NCBI RefSeq assembly: GCF_000764305.2
Contig: NW_025933406.1
Span: 124,001 to 188,000 of the forward strand
Origin: Hyalella azteca
Lineage: Eukaryota; Arthropoda; Malacostraca; Amphipoda; Hyalellidae
DNA length: 64,000 bases
Direction of reading: 5' to 3'
Below the pieces are notes generated by a model. It was not told where the DNA came from. It was given only the letters and a program-made list of their open reading frames with translations, and did not search any database. Numbering within the stretch: the stretch's first letter is position 1; each line of letters begins with the position of its first letter. Both the position numbers and the translations under genes were made by a program. This document shows positions 48,611 through 60,741 of this stretch, one piece after another.

Positions 48611-48865
48611 GAAAATAATGCATATTTATGAGGTTTATTTTGAATTTAAATATTAAGCCACTGTTAAATTATATGACACTTAAATTCCAGCTGATGGCGG
48701 AGTAAGATGTTTCCAGCGATGATATTTTATATAAGCTTAGGCTTGATTAAAAAATGAATCAATAAAGTTTAAATGAAAGTAATTACGAAGCTTCATCCTA
48801 GAACATCCTAAGTTATATTGTTCTTATGATCACGAATGCATGAATTAATAGAATAGTACAGGCTT

Positions 48866-49065
48866 AAATAGTCAGAAAAATGAGTGAAACTATGTCTACA
48901 TGGTGATGCACTTTCTGCTCTTGTTTGGGCCAACCTGACCCAGTTTGGCCCAGCAAAAGGGAGTGTTTCAAGTGCTACGCTTACTTTTTTCATCCCTTTG
49001 GCCGTGTTTTGGGCAAGAAAGTGTGTCACTATTTCGACGATATTACCCTTTATTTTTGGGGTAAA
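48866..49065. mobile_element. MITE family A, long copy
   Basis: The left part is GTCAGAAAAATGAGTGAAAC; the centre is GGGCCAACCTGACCCAGTTT then GGCCCAGCAAAAGG; the right part is AAAGTGTGTCACTATTTCGA. It covers the short overlapping frames at 48808-49188. Confidence 0.65.
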
Positions 49066-49199
49066 ATGAAAGTGTCAATCGTGAAGCAGGCAGAAATTTT
49101 CCGGGATTTCCCCAGCGCAAGAACTAAATCTGTAACTGCCAAGATTGCCTTAGAACATAAAACCTTAATTCTTCAATTAATGCTTTAATTTTTTTTAGA

Positions 49200-49345
49200 A
49201 GTCCGCAAGTGATGTAGGTGCAAAAAAACACCAAGTGATTTGGTGCAAAAAAACACCTGCAAGTATAGTGGAAGTGCAAAAAAAAAAAACACACCCGCAA
49301 GTGATGTGCATGGGCGTAAAAAAATATCCGCAAGTGATGTGGGTG
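49200..49345. repeat. ~40-bp array with A-runs
   Basis: About four variants of CCGCAAGTGATGTGGGTGCA followed by AAAAAAACA. Confidence 0.75.
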
Positions 49346-50034
49346 ATTTCCGTTGAAGATATTAAAAATCTACTATGGCTTTTCTTTGATTTTAAATTTC
49401 ATCCAACTTCGTTCCGATATTTGGATTGCGGTATTCAATGGCATTTGAAGGCTAAGGTAATCTGGTATTTAACAGGATCAGAGTGCCGACAGATTGGAAG
49501 CTCCGCAGTAAACACGGTGAGAGGTGAATTGAGGCTAGATCATATACGTAGCATTTACATTAAAAAGCATCAGAAAAACTTGTGCAAAAGAAGCATTCGT
49601 TTTTATTGCACTTTTGAGATTCGACTATTTATTATAGGTTATTGATTAAGATTTAAAGTTAGATATTCTTGTTGAAGATAATTTCGTAAAATAATTGTTA
49701 GTTTGATAACAAATCAATGCAGAACAGATGGAAATTTTCAAATATTAGTGAAGAAAAATTTCCGTATTTTGTTGACATTACATGAACAACAGTTTGTGAT
49801 TTTTTATGTATTATAATAAAATATGGTAACGTATGTTCATCTTTATTGATGATCCAATTCACCGTCGATATGATAATGTTATTTTTCTAATATACACGGC
49901 ACCAGGAAATTCGAATAAATTACAAGGTTAGCGAGCTATGATGGTGTGGCTAATGTTATCGTCCAAAAGGCTGGTAGCGAGCTGATCAGTTAAAGGTTGA
50001 ACCAGTTATATAATTGAGCGAATTTGAATCAGAG
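49346..50034. other. No recognised gene
   Basis: AT-rich; the 136-residue frame 49235-49645 starts in the A-run array and has no recognised domain. Confidence 0.35.
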
Positions 50035-50445
50035 AATGGCAGTGGGAAAGGCAGTGCTAATGGCAAAGAGAAAAACAATAAAAAAGACGGTGGGAAATCC
50101 AGTGCAAAAGGCAGTAACAAAGGCAGTGGGGAAGGTTGTGAGAAAGACAATGATAAAGGCAGTGAGACAGACTGTGGGAAATGCAGTGAGAAAGGCAGTG
50201 AGGAAGGCAGTGAGAAATGCAGTGAGGAAGGCAATAAGAAAGGTAGTGAGGAAGGCAGTGATTAAGTCAATGAGAAAAGCAGTAAGGAAGACAGTGAGGG
50301 AGGCAGTGAGGGAGGCAGTGAGGGAGGCAGTGAGGGAGGCAGTGAGGGAGGCAGTGGGAAAAAGAGTAGGAAAGGCAATAAGAAAGGCAGTGAGAAAGAC
50401 AGAGGGAAAGGCAGTAAGGAAGGCAGTGATAAAGGTGGTGAGAAA
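50035..50445. repeat. 12-bp minisatellite, about 34 units
   Basis: The unit is GGCAGTGAGAAA with variants GGCAGTGAGGGA and GGCAGTAAGGAA. As 12 is divisible by 3, three frames stay open: plus KAVR- and SEKG-type tetrapeptides and minus LTAF-type. None is supported as a gene. Confidence 0.95.
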
Positions 50446-50716
50446 TCCTCTCTTGTGCGTCATGCAAATCATCCAATCAGAGCGTCGAGCTCTGGAATAT
50501 TTACTTGGTCCTTGCCTCACTCGTTGCCGTTTGCTGAACCAGTATCATCATAATCATCATCAATTCATCATCTACATCATTTTTTTACGTTTCCAAACGA
50601 CGTTGTATACCGGTGTATAATTTTGGTATTTCAGCTTGCCCATTTTAGAATGAGACTCCATCATAAGCCTCATGCGAACATTGTAACCTGGTTACCCGTT
50701 TAGTGGAAATTTGCGT

Positions 50717-50880
50717 TTTGTCACTTGGGAGACAAACAGACTTGAAATTGTCACTTGACAGAAAAAAAAATCAAATTGGCAATTGAGACAAACAGACTTT
50801 AACTTGTCACTCGGGAGATAAGAAGACTTGAAATTGTGGCTTGGGAGACAAATAAACTTGAGGTTGTCACTTGTCGATAT
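50717..50880. repeat. ~30-bp array, about 5 copies
   Basis: Variants of GTCACTTGGGAGACAAACAG followed by ACTTGAAATT. Confidence 0.85.
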
Positions 50881-51729
50881 CTTTAACCAGATTTATTCAC
50901 AATTCACCGAAAAAATCTAGAATTTATCACACAATATCCAAATAGTTTGGACATGGCATATCTTTTGCATGTAGACATTAGCAGTTGATTAAATTTTGGT
51001 AGGGTAGTGACATGGCAGTGGTAAGCTAATGAAATTTTGGTGATTGGCTAGCAATGCCAGTGTGGTGGTTGGCTACTCCCATGCTGCTTGTTCTCTAAGT
51101 GCCAAATCGGTGGTTTGCTATAATACCAAAATTGTGGTAATGTAGGGCCAGTATGGTTTTACGCCAATGCCAGTTTGGTGACAGGCTAGAACTAATGAAT
51201 TGGTGGGCTGTAAGGTAACTACGATGTTGAAATAATGGACCATCGAAGTAAACTCATACAGAATGTTTTATCACATGTGTTATCGATATTAATTGACTTC
51301 TTCCCAAATAATAAGTTATCAACTTGATTCAGAAGTTAATCTATTTGCTAACGATACTAGAAATCTTCGATGAAAATACGCAGCACACATGGAAACGATT
51401 CAGTCATGTCACAGTCCTTCGTAATGTAAAATGGACGGCGGATAATTAACTAATTAATAACTTTAAGGTTTTAAAGCAGCCGAAATAAAAAATACGCATT
51501 CAAATAAAAAATTTGGATCGCTTTTGCCTCCCTCGGCTGCTGCTGGGGCCGATAACCCGCCGGTCGAGGCGATCGGTCTCTGTACGCACAGCGCTTCTGT
51601 GCGCCTCGGTCGCTTCCGTTGACAAGGCGTCATTTACATAGAAATTAAAGGCGTGAGCGGCTGAGCTGCAGCTGTTTGCTCTATCCTGGCCCGCCGATCA
51701 TGAGTTCGAGCCTCTTGCTTAAATTCATT

Positions 51730-52150
51730 CTGATAAAATTCTATGGGACCGCTGCGCCGAAATACATTCTAGCAGAACTCTATGGGACCGCCTCGCCGAA
51801 ATACATGTTAACAAAACTCCACAGGATCGCCATGTCATTCTGACAAAAATCTACGGGGCGCAGCGTCTAAATACAATCTGACAAAACTCTAAGGAACCGG
51901 CTTGCCATTCTGACAAAACTCTACGTGACCACTTCGCCTAAATACATAATAACAGAACTCAATCTTACCAGGCAAACGACGTTGAATTGCCTGGTTGAAT
52001 CAACGTTGATTCAACCAAAGAATTTTTATTTCAACGTTGATTCAACGTCGTTTGCCTTGAAGGGTGAGACCACCGCGCCTAAATACATGCTAACAAAACT
52101 CTACGGGACCGATATGCCATTCTGGCAAAACTCTACGGAACCACCGTGAC
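51730..52150. repeat. Array of ACAAAACTCTACGGGACCGC units
   Basis: About eight units of roughly 38-60 bp with AAATACATTCTGACAAAACT and CTACGGGACCGCCTCGCC blocks. It is interrupted by the palindrome at 51970-52057. Confidence 0.85.
51970..52057. mobile_element. 88-bp palindromic element inside the array
   Basis: Perfect 17-bp ends, AGGCAAACGACGTTGAA and its reverse complement, enclose a perfect 24-bp palindrome (51993-52016) centred on AACGTT. A related CAACGTTGAATT-rich stretch lies at 53740-53865. Confidence 0.8.
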
Positions 52151-52159
52151 ATCGAAAAA

Positions 52160-53338
52160 TTCAGAGGGTGAATGTTCAGAACGTCACTCGGGCTGGGACG
52201 TAAGCGGGTGCTCTGCAATTTCAGTAAAACGTGAATGTTTACTGTAATAATTTTTACTTCATTATTGTGGTTTCTTTAGTCTGGTAAGTTAAATGTAATT
52301 TTGTGCCGTATTTATGGCCTGTCGTTTTGCACCTGGAAGTGATAATTTACTGCATTAGCAATTTCATTGTTGTCACTCTGAGTCTGGTAAGCTGCAGGTA
52401 ATTTCCTACTCGACTTACCGTTTTGCGCTTGAATAAATGTCGGTAGTGAAATTGATGGAGTTCAATTAGGCCTTACAACGTGCATAGGAGGTGAATATAA
52501 TAATATTTGGCATATAATAATTGCCGAAGTATGTATTTATACAATAATTACATACAAATAAATGAAGGGTTGCCAGCATTATAACCCCAACAATTGTTAG
52601 GCGACTGCTCAATACCAAACATACCTTTAAGTACAAAGTTATATTATAATATGAAATAGAAATCTTATTATGATTGGGTATCCTAGAAATGAGCTACCTC
52701 GATGATTTCTATTTGAACTAATAAATATGAATACTTTTTTCATTAAACAAATTCAATTTTTGATACGATAGCCAATGCCTCAATACGGTAATAGAAGTTG
52801 AACCAGTTCTGTTGGCTGCTCAAATTTATAGAGTAGATTTTATTTCGTCTTTGTAACTTCATGTTTGGTGATTAAACAAGCGAAAGAATATTAATTTAGA
52901 TATTCTTTACATTCTATTCACCTAGAGTCTTGCTATGGTGTCATCGCTACGCTCACTACGCAACATCATAAACATAAAAAAGTAATTAAAATGGTCACTC
53001 AATTTATGAGACAACACTTGCAAGCACTAATTAACTCTTAATTCTAATTAATATTTTTTTCCAAATGGAAGTAGCATTATTGCAAGATAAACAGTCGTGC
53101 TGGTATATTTATTAATATAACCATTGCTAGTTATTGTGAATATTAAACCATAAAATGAGCCATGGAAATCTATCGTAATAAAGGTTTAATGTACCAGTTT
53201 CCAGTGATGCATCGTCGGTTCATAAGCAGGCAAAAAAATCTCCGGCGTTCCATTAAAGAAAGTCAGACGCAGAGATTGTCAACAGAAGAAAATGAAGCCG
53301 CCATTGAAGCGAATAATTTCAATCGCGGCAATACTGCG
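52160..53338. other. AT-rich non-coding region
   Basis: No gene or element recognised. Confidence 0.4.
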
Positions 53339-53712
53339 CCTGTGTCGGGTGAACGGGTGGCAATACTGCGCCTGTGTCGGGTGAACGGGTGGCAATACTG
53401 CGCCTGTGTCGGGTGAACGGGTGGCAATACTGAGACTGTGTCGTGTGAACGGGTGGCAATACTGAGACTGTGCCGAGTGAACGGGTGGCAATACTGAGAC
53501 TGTGCCGAGTGAACGGGTGGCAATACTGAGCCTGTGTCGTGTGAACGGGTGGCAATACTGCGACTGTGTCGGGTGAACGGGTGGCAATACTGAGCCTGTG
53601 TCGTGTGAACGGGTGGCAATACTGAGACTGTGTCGTGTGAACGGGTGGCAATACTGAGACTGTGTCGTGTGAACGGGTGGCAATACTGAGACTGTGTCGG
53701 GTGAACGAGTGA
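53339..53712. repeat. 32-bp minisatellite, about 12 copies
   Basis: The unit GGGTGGCAATACTGCGCCTG followed by TGTCGGGTGAAC shows ordered subtypes (GCGCC, GAGAC, GAGCC, GCGAC; TGTCG or TGCCG). Since 32 = 2 mod 3 and the unit has no stop, all three minus frames are open for 141-152 residues with the same repeated peptides. Confidence 0.97.
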
Positions 53713-53734
53713 AGTGTGCACGATGCCAACCCAA

Positions 53735-53870
53735 CTGACGTCAACGTTGAATTAAATGTTGATTTTCTGAATTAAAGGTAATCCAACGTTTATTGGCCGA
53801 CTCGACGTTGAATTATGCCTTTTTTTGGTCGAATCAAAGTTAATTTAACGTCGTTCTAACGTCCTTCACA
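53735..53870. repeat. AACGTTGAAT-rich MITE-like segment
   Basis: Several CAACGTTGAATTA/TTAATTTAACGT blocks in opposite orientations, related to 51970-52057. It starts directly after the 32-bp array. Confidence 0.45.
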
Positions 53871-54254
53871 TGGTGGGAAGTGAGGTCATGTTGATTGGGC
53901 AACTGGTCTCATTTCCTGAAGTAATTTCGAATTCCATGCTCGACTAACGGGAAGTTACGGATCTAATACAGCCTAAATTTCCTAAAAAATTTACTTAATT
54001 TTAAATTTCGATGTATTGACGCAAGTTATTCTTATGATGATTCGTTTTCAATCGAACAATTATTCCTGTAATTATATTTTATTATAGTCACATGCTAATA
54101 AAATTAACTGAAAATATAAAGATTTGTCATGAAAAAGTTAGGTTCTTGAAATGAAGCGCGTGCGTGCATCGATACCCAATGAATAAAACTCATTATAAAT
54201 AAAAAAATAAACCCGAGGGTAAAAAACGCAATAAACGTGCAAAGGTTATGCATA

Positions 54255-54600
54255 ATGACTTCCTTATTATATAGTCTATTAATATGTAATATACAGTCTA
54301 TTTAATATATAACGATTATCAACATAATTACTTCCACAATATATATTCTATCAATATATAATATATAGTCTATCGATAAATGAGATTTTATTAATTGATA
54401 TAATAATATCTTAATAATTATCCTATTAATATATAAAGGTTATTAGCATAATTACTTCATCAATATATAATCTATTAATATATGTATATAGTCTATCAAT
54501 ATAACAAACTTTAATATTTGATATATTAATACCTATCTTAATATACAGCCTATTTGATACATAAAGTTTATCAACATAATTACTTTCTCAAAGTCCATCA
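54255..54600. repeat. AT-rich degenerate tandem repeats
   Basis: Repeated ATATATAGTCTATCAATATA and AACATAATTACTTC blocks with no fixed period. Confidence 0.7.
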
Positions 54601-54611
54601 CGGTTTGTACA

Positions 54612-55140
54612 TTGATATTTTATACAATAATTTTCGTACAAAATACTGTCGAAGACTTGGCTCTCAGACCAACCTTGTCTCTGAAGGGTCGCCTGCCGAA
54701 GACCACCACTGCCTTGGATGTAATGGACCATCATGATTCCTGCCTTCCGGAACGTAGCCTTCAACAGTTCAAGCCGTCCGTATCTAGGCCGTGGGTCGAA
54801 CCAGCCCTCGGTCGAACGGCCACTTGTCGAAGGTTGATTAATTTTGGAACAGAACTATGCTATCTGAAACCTAACCTCAGATACTGTGAACGTAAAATTA
54901 CGTAATTTAACGATGCCCGGAAGTCAGATTCGATCCGCGGCCTGGTGGTGCACGGCAGGTTTTATGCGAGGCCGGAGGAAGACAAAGCCGAGTGGTTCAC
55001 GGCTAATTGGTGGATGTCCGGAGAGATCCAAGGCATTCGATTCAGGGCTTTTTGGTGCACAAAATCGGTGGTGCACGGCTGCGCTCCCGTCTCTGAAAGA
55101 AATGCGTCTCCCTGAACCTTGCAAAATTAGTCATGTCATA
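54612..55140. other. GC-richer patch, unidentified
   Basis: Plus-strand frames of 97 (54612) and 96 (54886) residues have no recognised domain. GGTGGTGCACGGC occurs twice (54942, 55066), with a GTGGTTCACGGC variant between. AGATTCGATCCGCGG at 54928 resembles a polymerase III B box, but no A box is visible. An old repeat copy is the likeliest explanation. Confidence 0.2.
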
Positions 55141-55469
55141 AAAAGTCAAAACTTTCAATTAATAAATGGAAAATAAACAATTCAGATTTCAACATACGTG
55201 CAAACGTAATAAAACTCAGAGAAAATTGATCCAATAACAATAAATTAAAAGATATTCTAAAACATTGCACCTGGGCTGGCAAGACGTAAGGTAAGCACGC
55301 TAAGAACGAAGGCTCGTAGCAATTATTGCAATGTCATTAGCATGCCAGAGCAATATACGCGCGCTGTTATGTGGTGAGGCGCATCCTAATGAGCTGTGTA
55401 TGTGCTGCTCATTACTACTTATTTTAAAATACTGAAGCATCAGTAAATTCCAAATTACTTTAAATTAGT

Positions 55470-55565
55470 AATACATACTACTTATCAACTAGTAATACAT
55501 ATTACTTAACAACCAGTAAAACATGTTACTTATCAACTAGTAATACATGCTACTTATTAGTTTAA
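55470..55565. repeat. ~31-bp array, 3 copies
   Basis: Variants of TACTTATCAACTAGTAATAC followed by ATGTTAC. Confidence 0.75.
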
Positions 55566-58500
55566 AATAAGCACTTGGTAGTACTGCTGATGTAAAATAA
55601 CTACCCGCCTACTTACATAATTTAAATGGAAATTCAAATTTCAGAGTCAGAAATTACCTAAAATATAATCTAACTGTAATGTTCCTACTTCAGTTAACAG
55701 TTTAAATTTTTGCATTTAGCTGAAATTATATTTTGTGTTCCAAATGTGCAGGGTATCGGGCATGGAAAATTTGGACTTCCATCATTTACAAAAACCATTC
55801 ATGGGAAAAAAGTGAAAACATTAGAAAAAGTATAAAGGATCGGAATTGTCAATTTTTGAATTGATGCTAATGGGTCTTCCTCTCATTGCAGCTCGGCCTG
55901 CGGTTGTAGTTGTTGTGTAGATTTTGTTGTAATTAAAGACTGGAGCAGCGGAAAAGTATTCTTTATACTTTTATTGAGAATCATATTGCAACACTTTATC
56001 AAATCCGTGCCGTAAATACGCTGCCCCGTTTGGTCGACGAGCGGTGATGTAGTTTGATTGACGTTACAAAGTTGTTTCAAATTCTTCAAATACATTGACA
56101 CTTTGCCTGATGCAATGAATTCTTGATTGTTTATTCAAGAATATTGAAACATTGAATGCAGCGCGATGTATCAGTTCAAGATAAGAATTCTACCATTTCA
56201 AAATTTGTTGAAGTGTTGGTTATAATTGTGTTGAAATTGGGAGCACGTGCGGTGTGTTTAAACATTATCACGATCTAAATTTTTTGAAAAAGAAAGACCT
56301 AAAAAAATCATATTCAATCCCTCACTGTAGAAAATTCTTAGCCAACCCCATCAGGTGTTTTCGTTGCCCACGTTGATGTAGGCATATTTTAGGCGCGAAA
56401 ATCTTTCAATTTTGAAGTTTTGCCGTACGAGTCATTAACGCTAATAAAAATTTTAAAAACTAAATGAAAGAACTCAGAACCAAGGGTGAAAATCCTATTC
56501 CTCATCCTTCGGAATTTGACAGCATGTGTCATAAATTGATCGAGAATAGGAAGAAATCTTAATCGATGCAATCAGGATTTTTGTTGGTGGCCTATCGAAA
56601 AAAATTCAGACATCGCATACATAATTTTGTAAAAGTATGATATTATTTGATCCTAAGGGGCGTGGTTGGAGCCAACCAAAGCGAGCCAATGTGATAGGAA
56701 CACAATGAGGTAAGTTATATTATAATTGAGTTATGAATTTAATATATCAATTTTTAAAAATTAAGTAGTAACTTAAGAAACTTAACAAACAAAGAGCTAG
56801 AAAATTCAGTAAAAGTTTTAGAAAATTGATTAGTATTGCTATTAAAGTAGTAGAGATTTTTGTAAATTGGATTGAAGCTCGATCAAATTGAGTAGAAGTA
56901 CTGATAACTGAAATAGTAATTCCAGCAAAGGGAACCAAATTTCTACAAAACTGAATTAAAATTAAGCAAATCAGCATTAATTCTATGAAATTGAGTAGTA
57001 GTTTTAGCAGTAACACTGACGAAAATTTTTAGAAAATCGACTATTGAGAGTTAATTATAGAAAATTAAGAACAAATTTAACAAAGAATTTAAGAGATTTA
57101 TAAAGAGCGAGTGAAAGTTTAAAAAATAAAGTAGAGCTGCCAATTTCAAAAACAGCTCAAAAAATTATATTTTAAGCCATTTGGTATCGGAGTTCGCAAC
57201 ACGATCTCGCAAAAACTTAGAAGCTCTGAAAAATTTTGTTCTATTACGAGTAATGGATATCGATGGAATGCGGAAAATGCTGGGTGACTAATTCTATCAC
57301 TCGAATAAATAATAAATCGCCAAAATGCGTCTGTAAAATGAAGAAAAAATTCAGCATTCCATCACTACTGTGACGGTCGCCAACGGCCAGCGAAAAACCC
57401 GTCAAAATCGAACCTCCCCGCAATATTTCTCGGGGACTTTACGAGGTATTCAAGAGAGAACCTTGATGACGTCATGCATTTTGATGGTCAGAAAAGTGAT
57501 GCATACTCGGTGATGCAAACTGATGGACATGGAAACTCGTTGATATCAAGTGATGGACATGGACACTACTCGATGATGCGCCGTGGTGGTGATGGCCTGT
57601 CAACTTACCGCGTCAAATGTTCGCTCCTTGTAATGAACTAACTCCAACGTTGAGTTTTTCTATTGAATAAAATGTAGCACGACATGAAGCAGCATGAAGT
57701 AGAATGACATAACATGTTGTCTAACCAATTTATAATATAAAATAGAATGTTATTACTTTCTTTGTGGGCATTATTATTTATTATTTGCCTGTTGTACCAT
57801 CCATACGCAGACTAGCCATGTAATTTGAACACCAGTTGAAGCGGATTAAATAGTGAAAAAGTACAGCTAATTTTATATGAAGTATATATGATATCGTGTG
57901 CCAACTGATGAACTTTTTCAATTTTTCGGAGCCTAAAAATGTGAGAACTGACAAAAAAGTTCTAAACCAGGGAAAAATGAATTGTAAATCGTCTACAGTT
58001 TCATAAATTAAAAATAAAGCGCAGTAGCATATTTTTTCCAAACTGTTAGAAAGGTTCGGAGCATAAATAAAACAGACCCAGAGATTTCGCTTGAGAATGA
58101 ATTATTGAAATAACTGTCATGTAAAGATATTGTATTTGCCTTATAGGACTCTTGAAGTTTTACAACTACCATCGTAAACCTAAATGTTATCGCTTAACTA
58201 TAACATTAATATAAATTAATGAACAAATTTATTTTAGTTACCTGGACATTGTTTCTTTGTGTTCAGTAAGCTTGGAAAATAGTCATGGATAATAAAATCT
58301 AACAATTAAAATTTACATAAAATTTACAATTTCACACAAAAAATGAACTAACACACAGGAACTTAGAGGGCTCCAATGCTCGAGTCATGAAATGGAAAAT
58401 AAATTTTTAATGGGAATAAACATCCCTTTAATGGAAATTTATATAACTGTTTTTTTAATTCATAAGTCCCATTTACAAAGGCATTATGGGCTATAATATA

Positions 58501-58725
58501 AAAGTTTTCAGGTAATGAATACGTGAAATTTTTTCTTTGCTTGGAAAATATTATGTGAGTGTTTATACGTGTGTATTTAAAAGGGATCTCGTGGGCATAA
58601 AGTTGATATCTACTATCTAGTTATGTTGAATATTCAACGAGAACGGATTTTCAACGGATAGATAATTTCAACAGCCTCATGAAATATTCGATTCAGGGTC
58701 CTCGATCGTACGTTCGTTCAACGCG
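55566..58725. other. AT-rich non-coding region with weak internal repeats
   Basis: Degenerate AAATTGAGTAGTA-type repeats at about 56745-57140 and a GTGATGGACATGGACACT repeat near 57520-57570. No gene recognised. Confidence 0.35.
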
Positions 58726-58733
58726 TTTGTCCT

Positions 58734-59272
58734 CTCATTTCCTGTTGAACTCGTCGGCTCACTCGTTTCCTGTTGAACTCGTCGGCTCCCTCATTTCCTG
58801 TTGAGCTCGTCGGCTCCCTCTTTTCCTGTTGAACTCGGCGGCTCACTCGTTTCCTGTTGAACTCGGCGGCTCCCTCATTTCATGTTGAACTCATCGGCTC
58901 CCTCATTTCCTGTTGAGCTCGTCGGCTCCTTCATTTTCTGTTGAACTCGTTGCCTTCCTCATTTCCTGTTGAACTCGTCGGCTCCCTCATTTTCTGTTGA
59001 ACTCGTCGGCTCCCTCATTTCCTGTTAAACTCGTCGACTCCCTCCTTTCCTGTTGAACTCGTTGCCTCCCTCATATTCTGTTGAACTCGCCGACTCCCTC
59101 ATTTCCGGTTGAACACGTCGGCTCCCTCAATTTCTGTTGAACTCGTTGCCTCCCTCATTTCCTGTTGAACTCGTTGCCCCCTCATTTTCTGTTGAACTCG
59201 TCTGCTCCCTCATTTCCTGTTGAACTCGTTGCCTCCCTCATTTTCTGTTGAACTCGTGTACTCCCTTATTTC
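58734..59272. repeat. 28-bp minisatellite, about 19 copies
   Basis: The unit is CTCATTTCCTGTTGAACTCG followed by TCGGCTCC, with TTGCCTCC, GGCGGCTCC and TTTTCTG variants. Confidence 0.97.
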
Positions 59273-59371
59273 AACAGCGCACCTAACGCCATTAGACGTC
59301 GCATAATCAGCTAAAAACTGTCATCAAATACGACTCGAGTTACAGGGCATGTGAGTGGCGGCCCTCAGGGT

Positions 59372-59442
59372 GTGATGAGTGGTGTGATGAGTGGTGTGAT
59401 GAGTGGTGTGATGAGTGGTGTGATGAGTGGTGTGATGAGTGG
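59372..59442. repeat. 12-bp minisatellite, 6 copies
   Basis: GTGTGATGAGTG repeated almost perfectly. Confidence 0.95.
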
Positions 59443-59660
59443 TCAACGAATAGCATCATCTACCTTTAATGGATTTTCGAAAAAACGGGTAAAAAACTCG
59501 AAATGCACTCTATGTTATATATATTGAATTGATAAATTTTTCAATTAAGAAACAATTTATGATATATTGAAAAAATACATACATACAACTGGGGGTGATA
59601 TCAGGAATTTAAAAGCAAAGAAAATACCACAAAATTTCACCATATCTTTATAAGAGAAAA

Positions 59661-59690
59661 CGTTTCGGAGTCCAGCTCCATCGTCAGTTC
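59661..59690 (-). ncRNA. Hammerhead-ribozyme-like core 3' of the Penelope-like element
   Basis: The minus strand reads CTGACGAT, then GGAG-CTGGA-CTCC (a 4-bp stem II with a 5-nt loop), then GAAAC. This matches the hammerhead catalytic boxes CUGANGA and GAAA. Hammerhead ribozymes are reported from Penelope-like elements. I cannot see convincing stems I and III or a cleavage triplet, so it may be decayed. Confidence 0.4.
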
Positions 59691-59710
59691 ATAACACAAA
59701 ATTCTGTTCA

Positions 59711-59850
59711 GAAAAAGTTCAGTCCTAGAAACACAAATAAATCAATTAGTAAAGTAAAATGCACTGTAAGGTTTTGAAAAAGTTCAGAAAAAGTTCAGTC
59801 CTAGAAACACAAATAAATCAATTAGTAAAGTAAAATGCACTGTCAGGTTT
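59711..59850. repeat. 64-bp direct repeat, 2 copies
   Basis: GAAAAAGTTCAGTCCTAGAA followed by ACACAAATAAATCAATTAGT begins at 59711 and again at 59787, differing at a single base near the end. It sits between the PLE frame and the hammerhead-like motif, so it is probably part of the element's 3' region. Confidence 0.85.
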
Positions 59851-59897
59851 CAAAACGGAAATAAATAACATGAAATTAACGCTAGTAAACGGCGTAT

Positions 59898-60713
59898 CTA
59901 CATATTTATTATTTCAAGTGGAAAGGAGCTAAAAGCGGCATTCAGACTAGGCTTCTGTTTGAATATATACAGGGATTCTAAAATTCGTAGCTCACTAACA
60001 CCGGATGCGGAAGCTGGAATTTTGAAATCACTATCAGATACAGAGGAGTTGCACTGCTCGGCATGAACACGTACAGCAGAATGAGGTGGATGTGCAAGTA
60101 GGTTCCCTGTTCTATAACTCCTGCCCTTATGCTCAGCCAGCCTAGTATAGAAATTGCGTGCCGTCATACCGACGTACGCTGATGCGCACTGCGCACAACT
60201 GTATCTGTAAACTAGTGACGATCGCATAACAACGGGTAGGGCATCCTTATACCTGAAAAACGAGCCGATTCTGAAATTGTTAACCAGCAACACGTGAAGA
60301 TTTACATCCGGAAGATATTTAGCAAATAAAACTTTTAATTCCTTTGACATAGTCTCAGATGCGGGTCCAAAGTATGGAAAAGAACAGTAAACAACTTTCC
60401 TATTGTCACACTTAGGAACGACTGCAGTATATTGCTTGGACATGAACTTTTTAATTTGGGTGAACATCAGGTGCGATGGAAAGCCATTTTGTGAAAAGAT
60501 ATTGCGCAACAATTCAAATTCAGTGTGCATGGCTAGGAAAGTAGAACAAATGCGAAAGCCGCGGTTTATCAATGTTTGGACCCCATTTAGCTTGAAACGA
60601 AAGGAGCAAAAGCTAAAAAAGCTGGCGCTTAAGCCGGTAAATGTCGATTTTCTAATAACAGAAGTTTGGAAACGGCCATTAGATTTGGTAACTTTGCGAT
60701 CAAGGAAAGACAA
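59898..60713 (-). mobile_element. Penelope-like retroelement, RT tail plus GIY-YIG endonuclease, 5'-truncated
   Basis: A continuous 271-residue minus-strand frame carries the C-terminal part of a Penelope-like polyprotein. It starts within the last reverse-transcriptase segment (FLDRKVTKSNGRFQTSVIRK, then STFTGL and RFKLNGVQTLINRGFRICS). It continues through the linker (KVVYCSFPYFGP) into a GIY-YIG-type endonuclease (about residues 165-230) with the Cys pair SCAQC, the AYVGMTARNFYTRLAEHKG block and later conserved Cys/His positions. The catalytic palm of the RT is missing, so it cannot act alone. The frame is uninterrupted, suggesting a young insertion. The 5' break is near 60720-60740 beside a T-run and an unrelated inverted-repeat element. 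Confidence 0.9.
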
Positions 60714-60741
60714 TAATTTGTTTTTTTTTTTATATTCTATA

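Noticed and set aside
50024..50620. 198-residue basic repeat protein and its minus-strand counterpart
   Set aside because: Several frames are open at once because the period is 12 bp; no flanking coding signal.
53263..53744. Three overlapping 141-152-residue minus-strand frames
   Set aside because: All three read the same 32-bp array.
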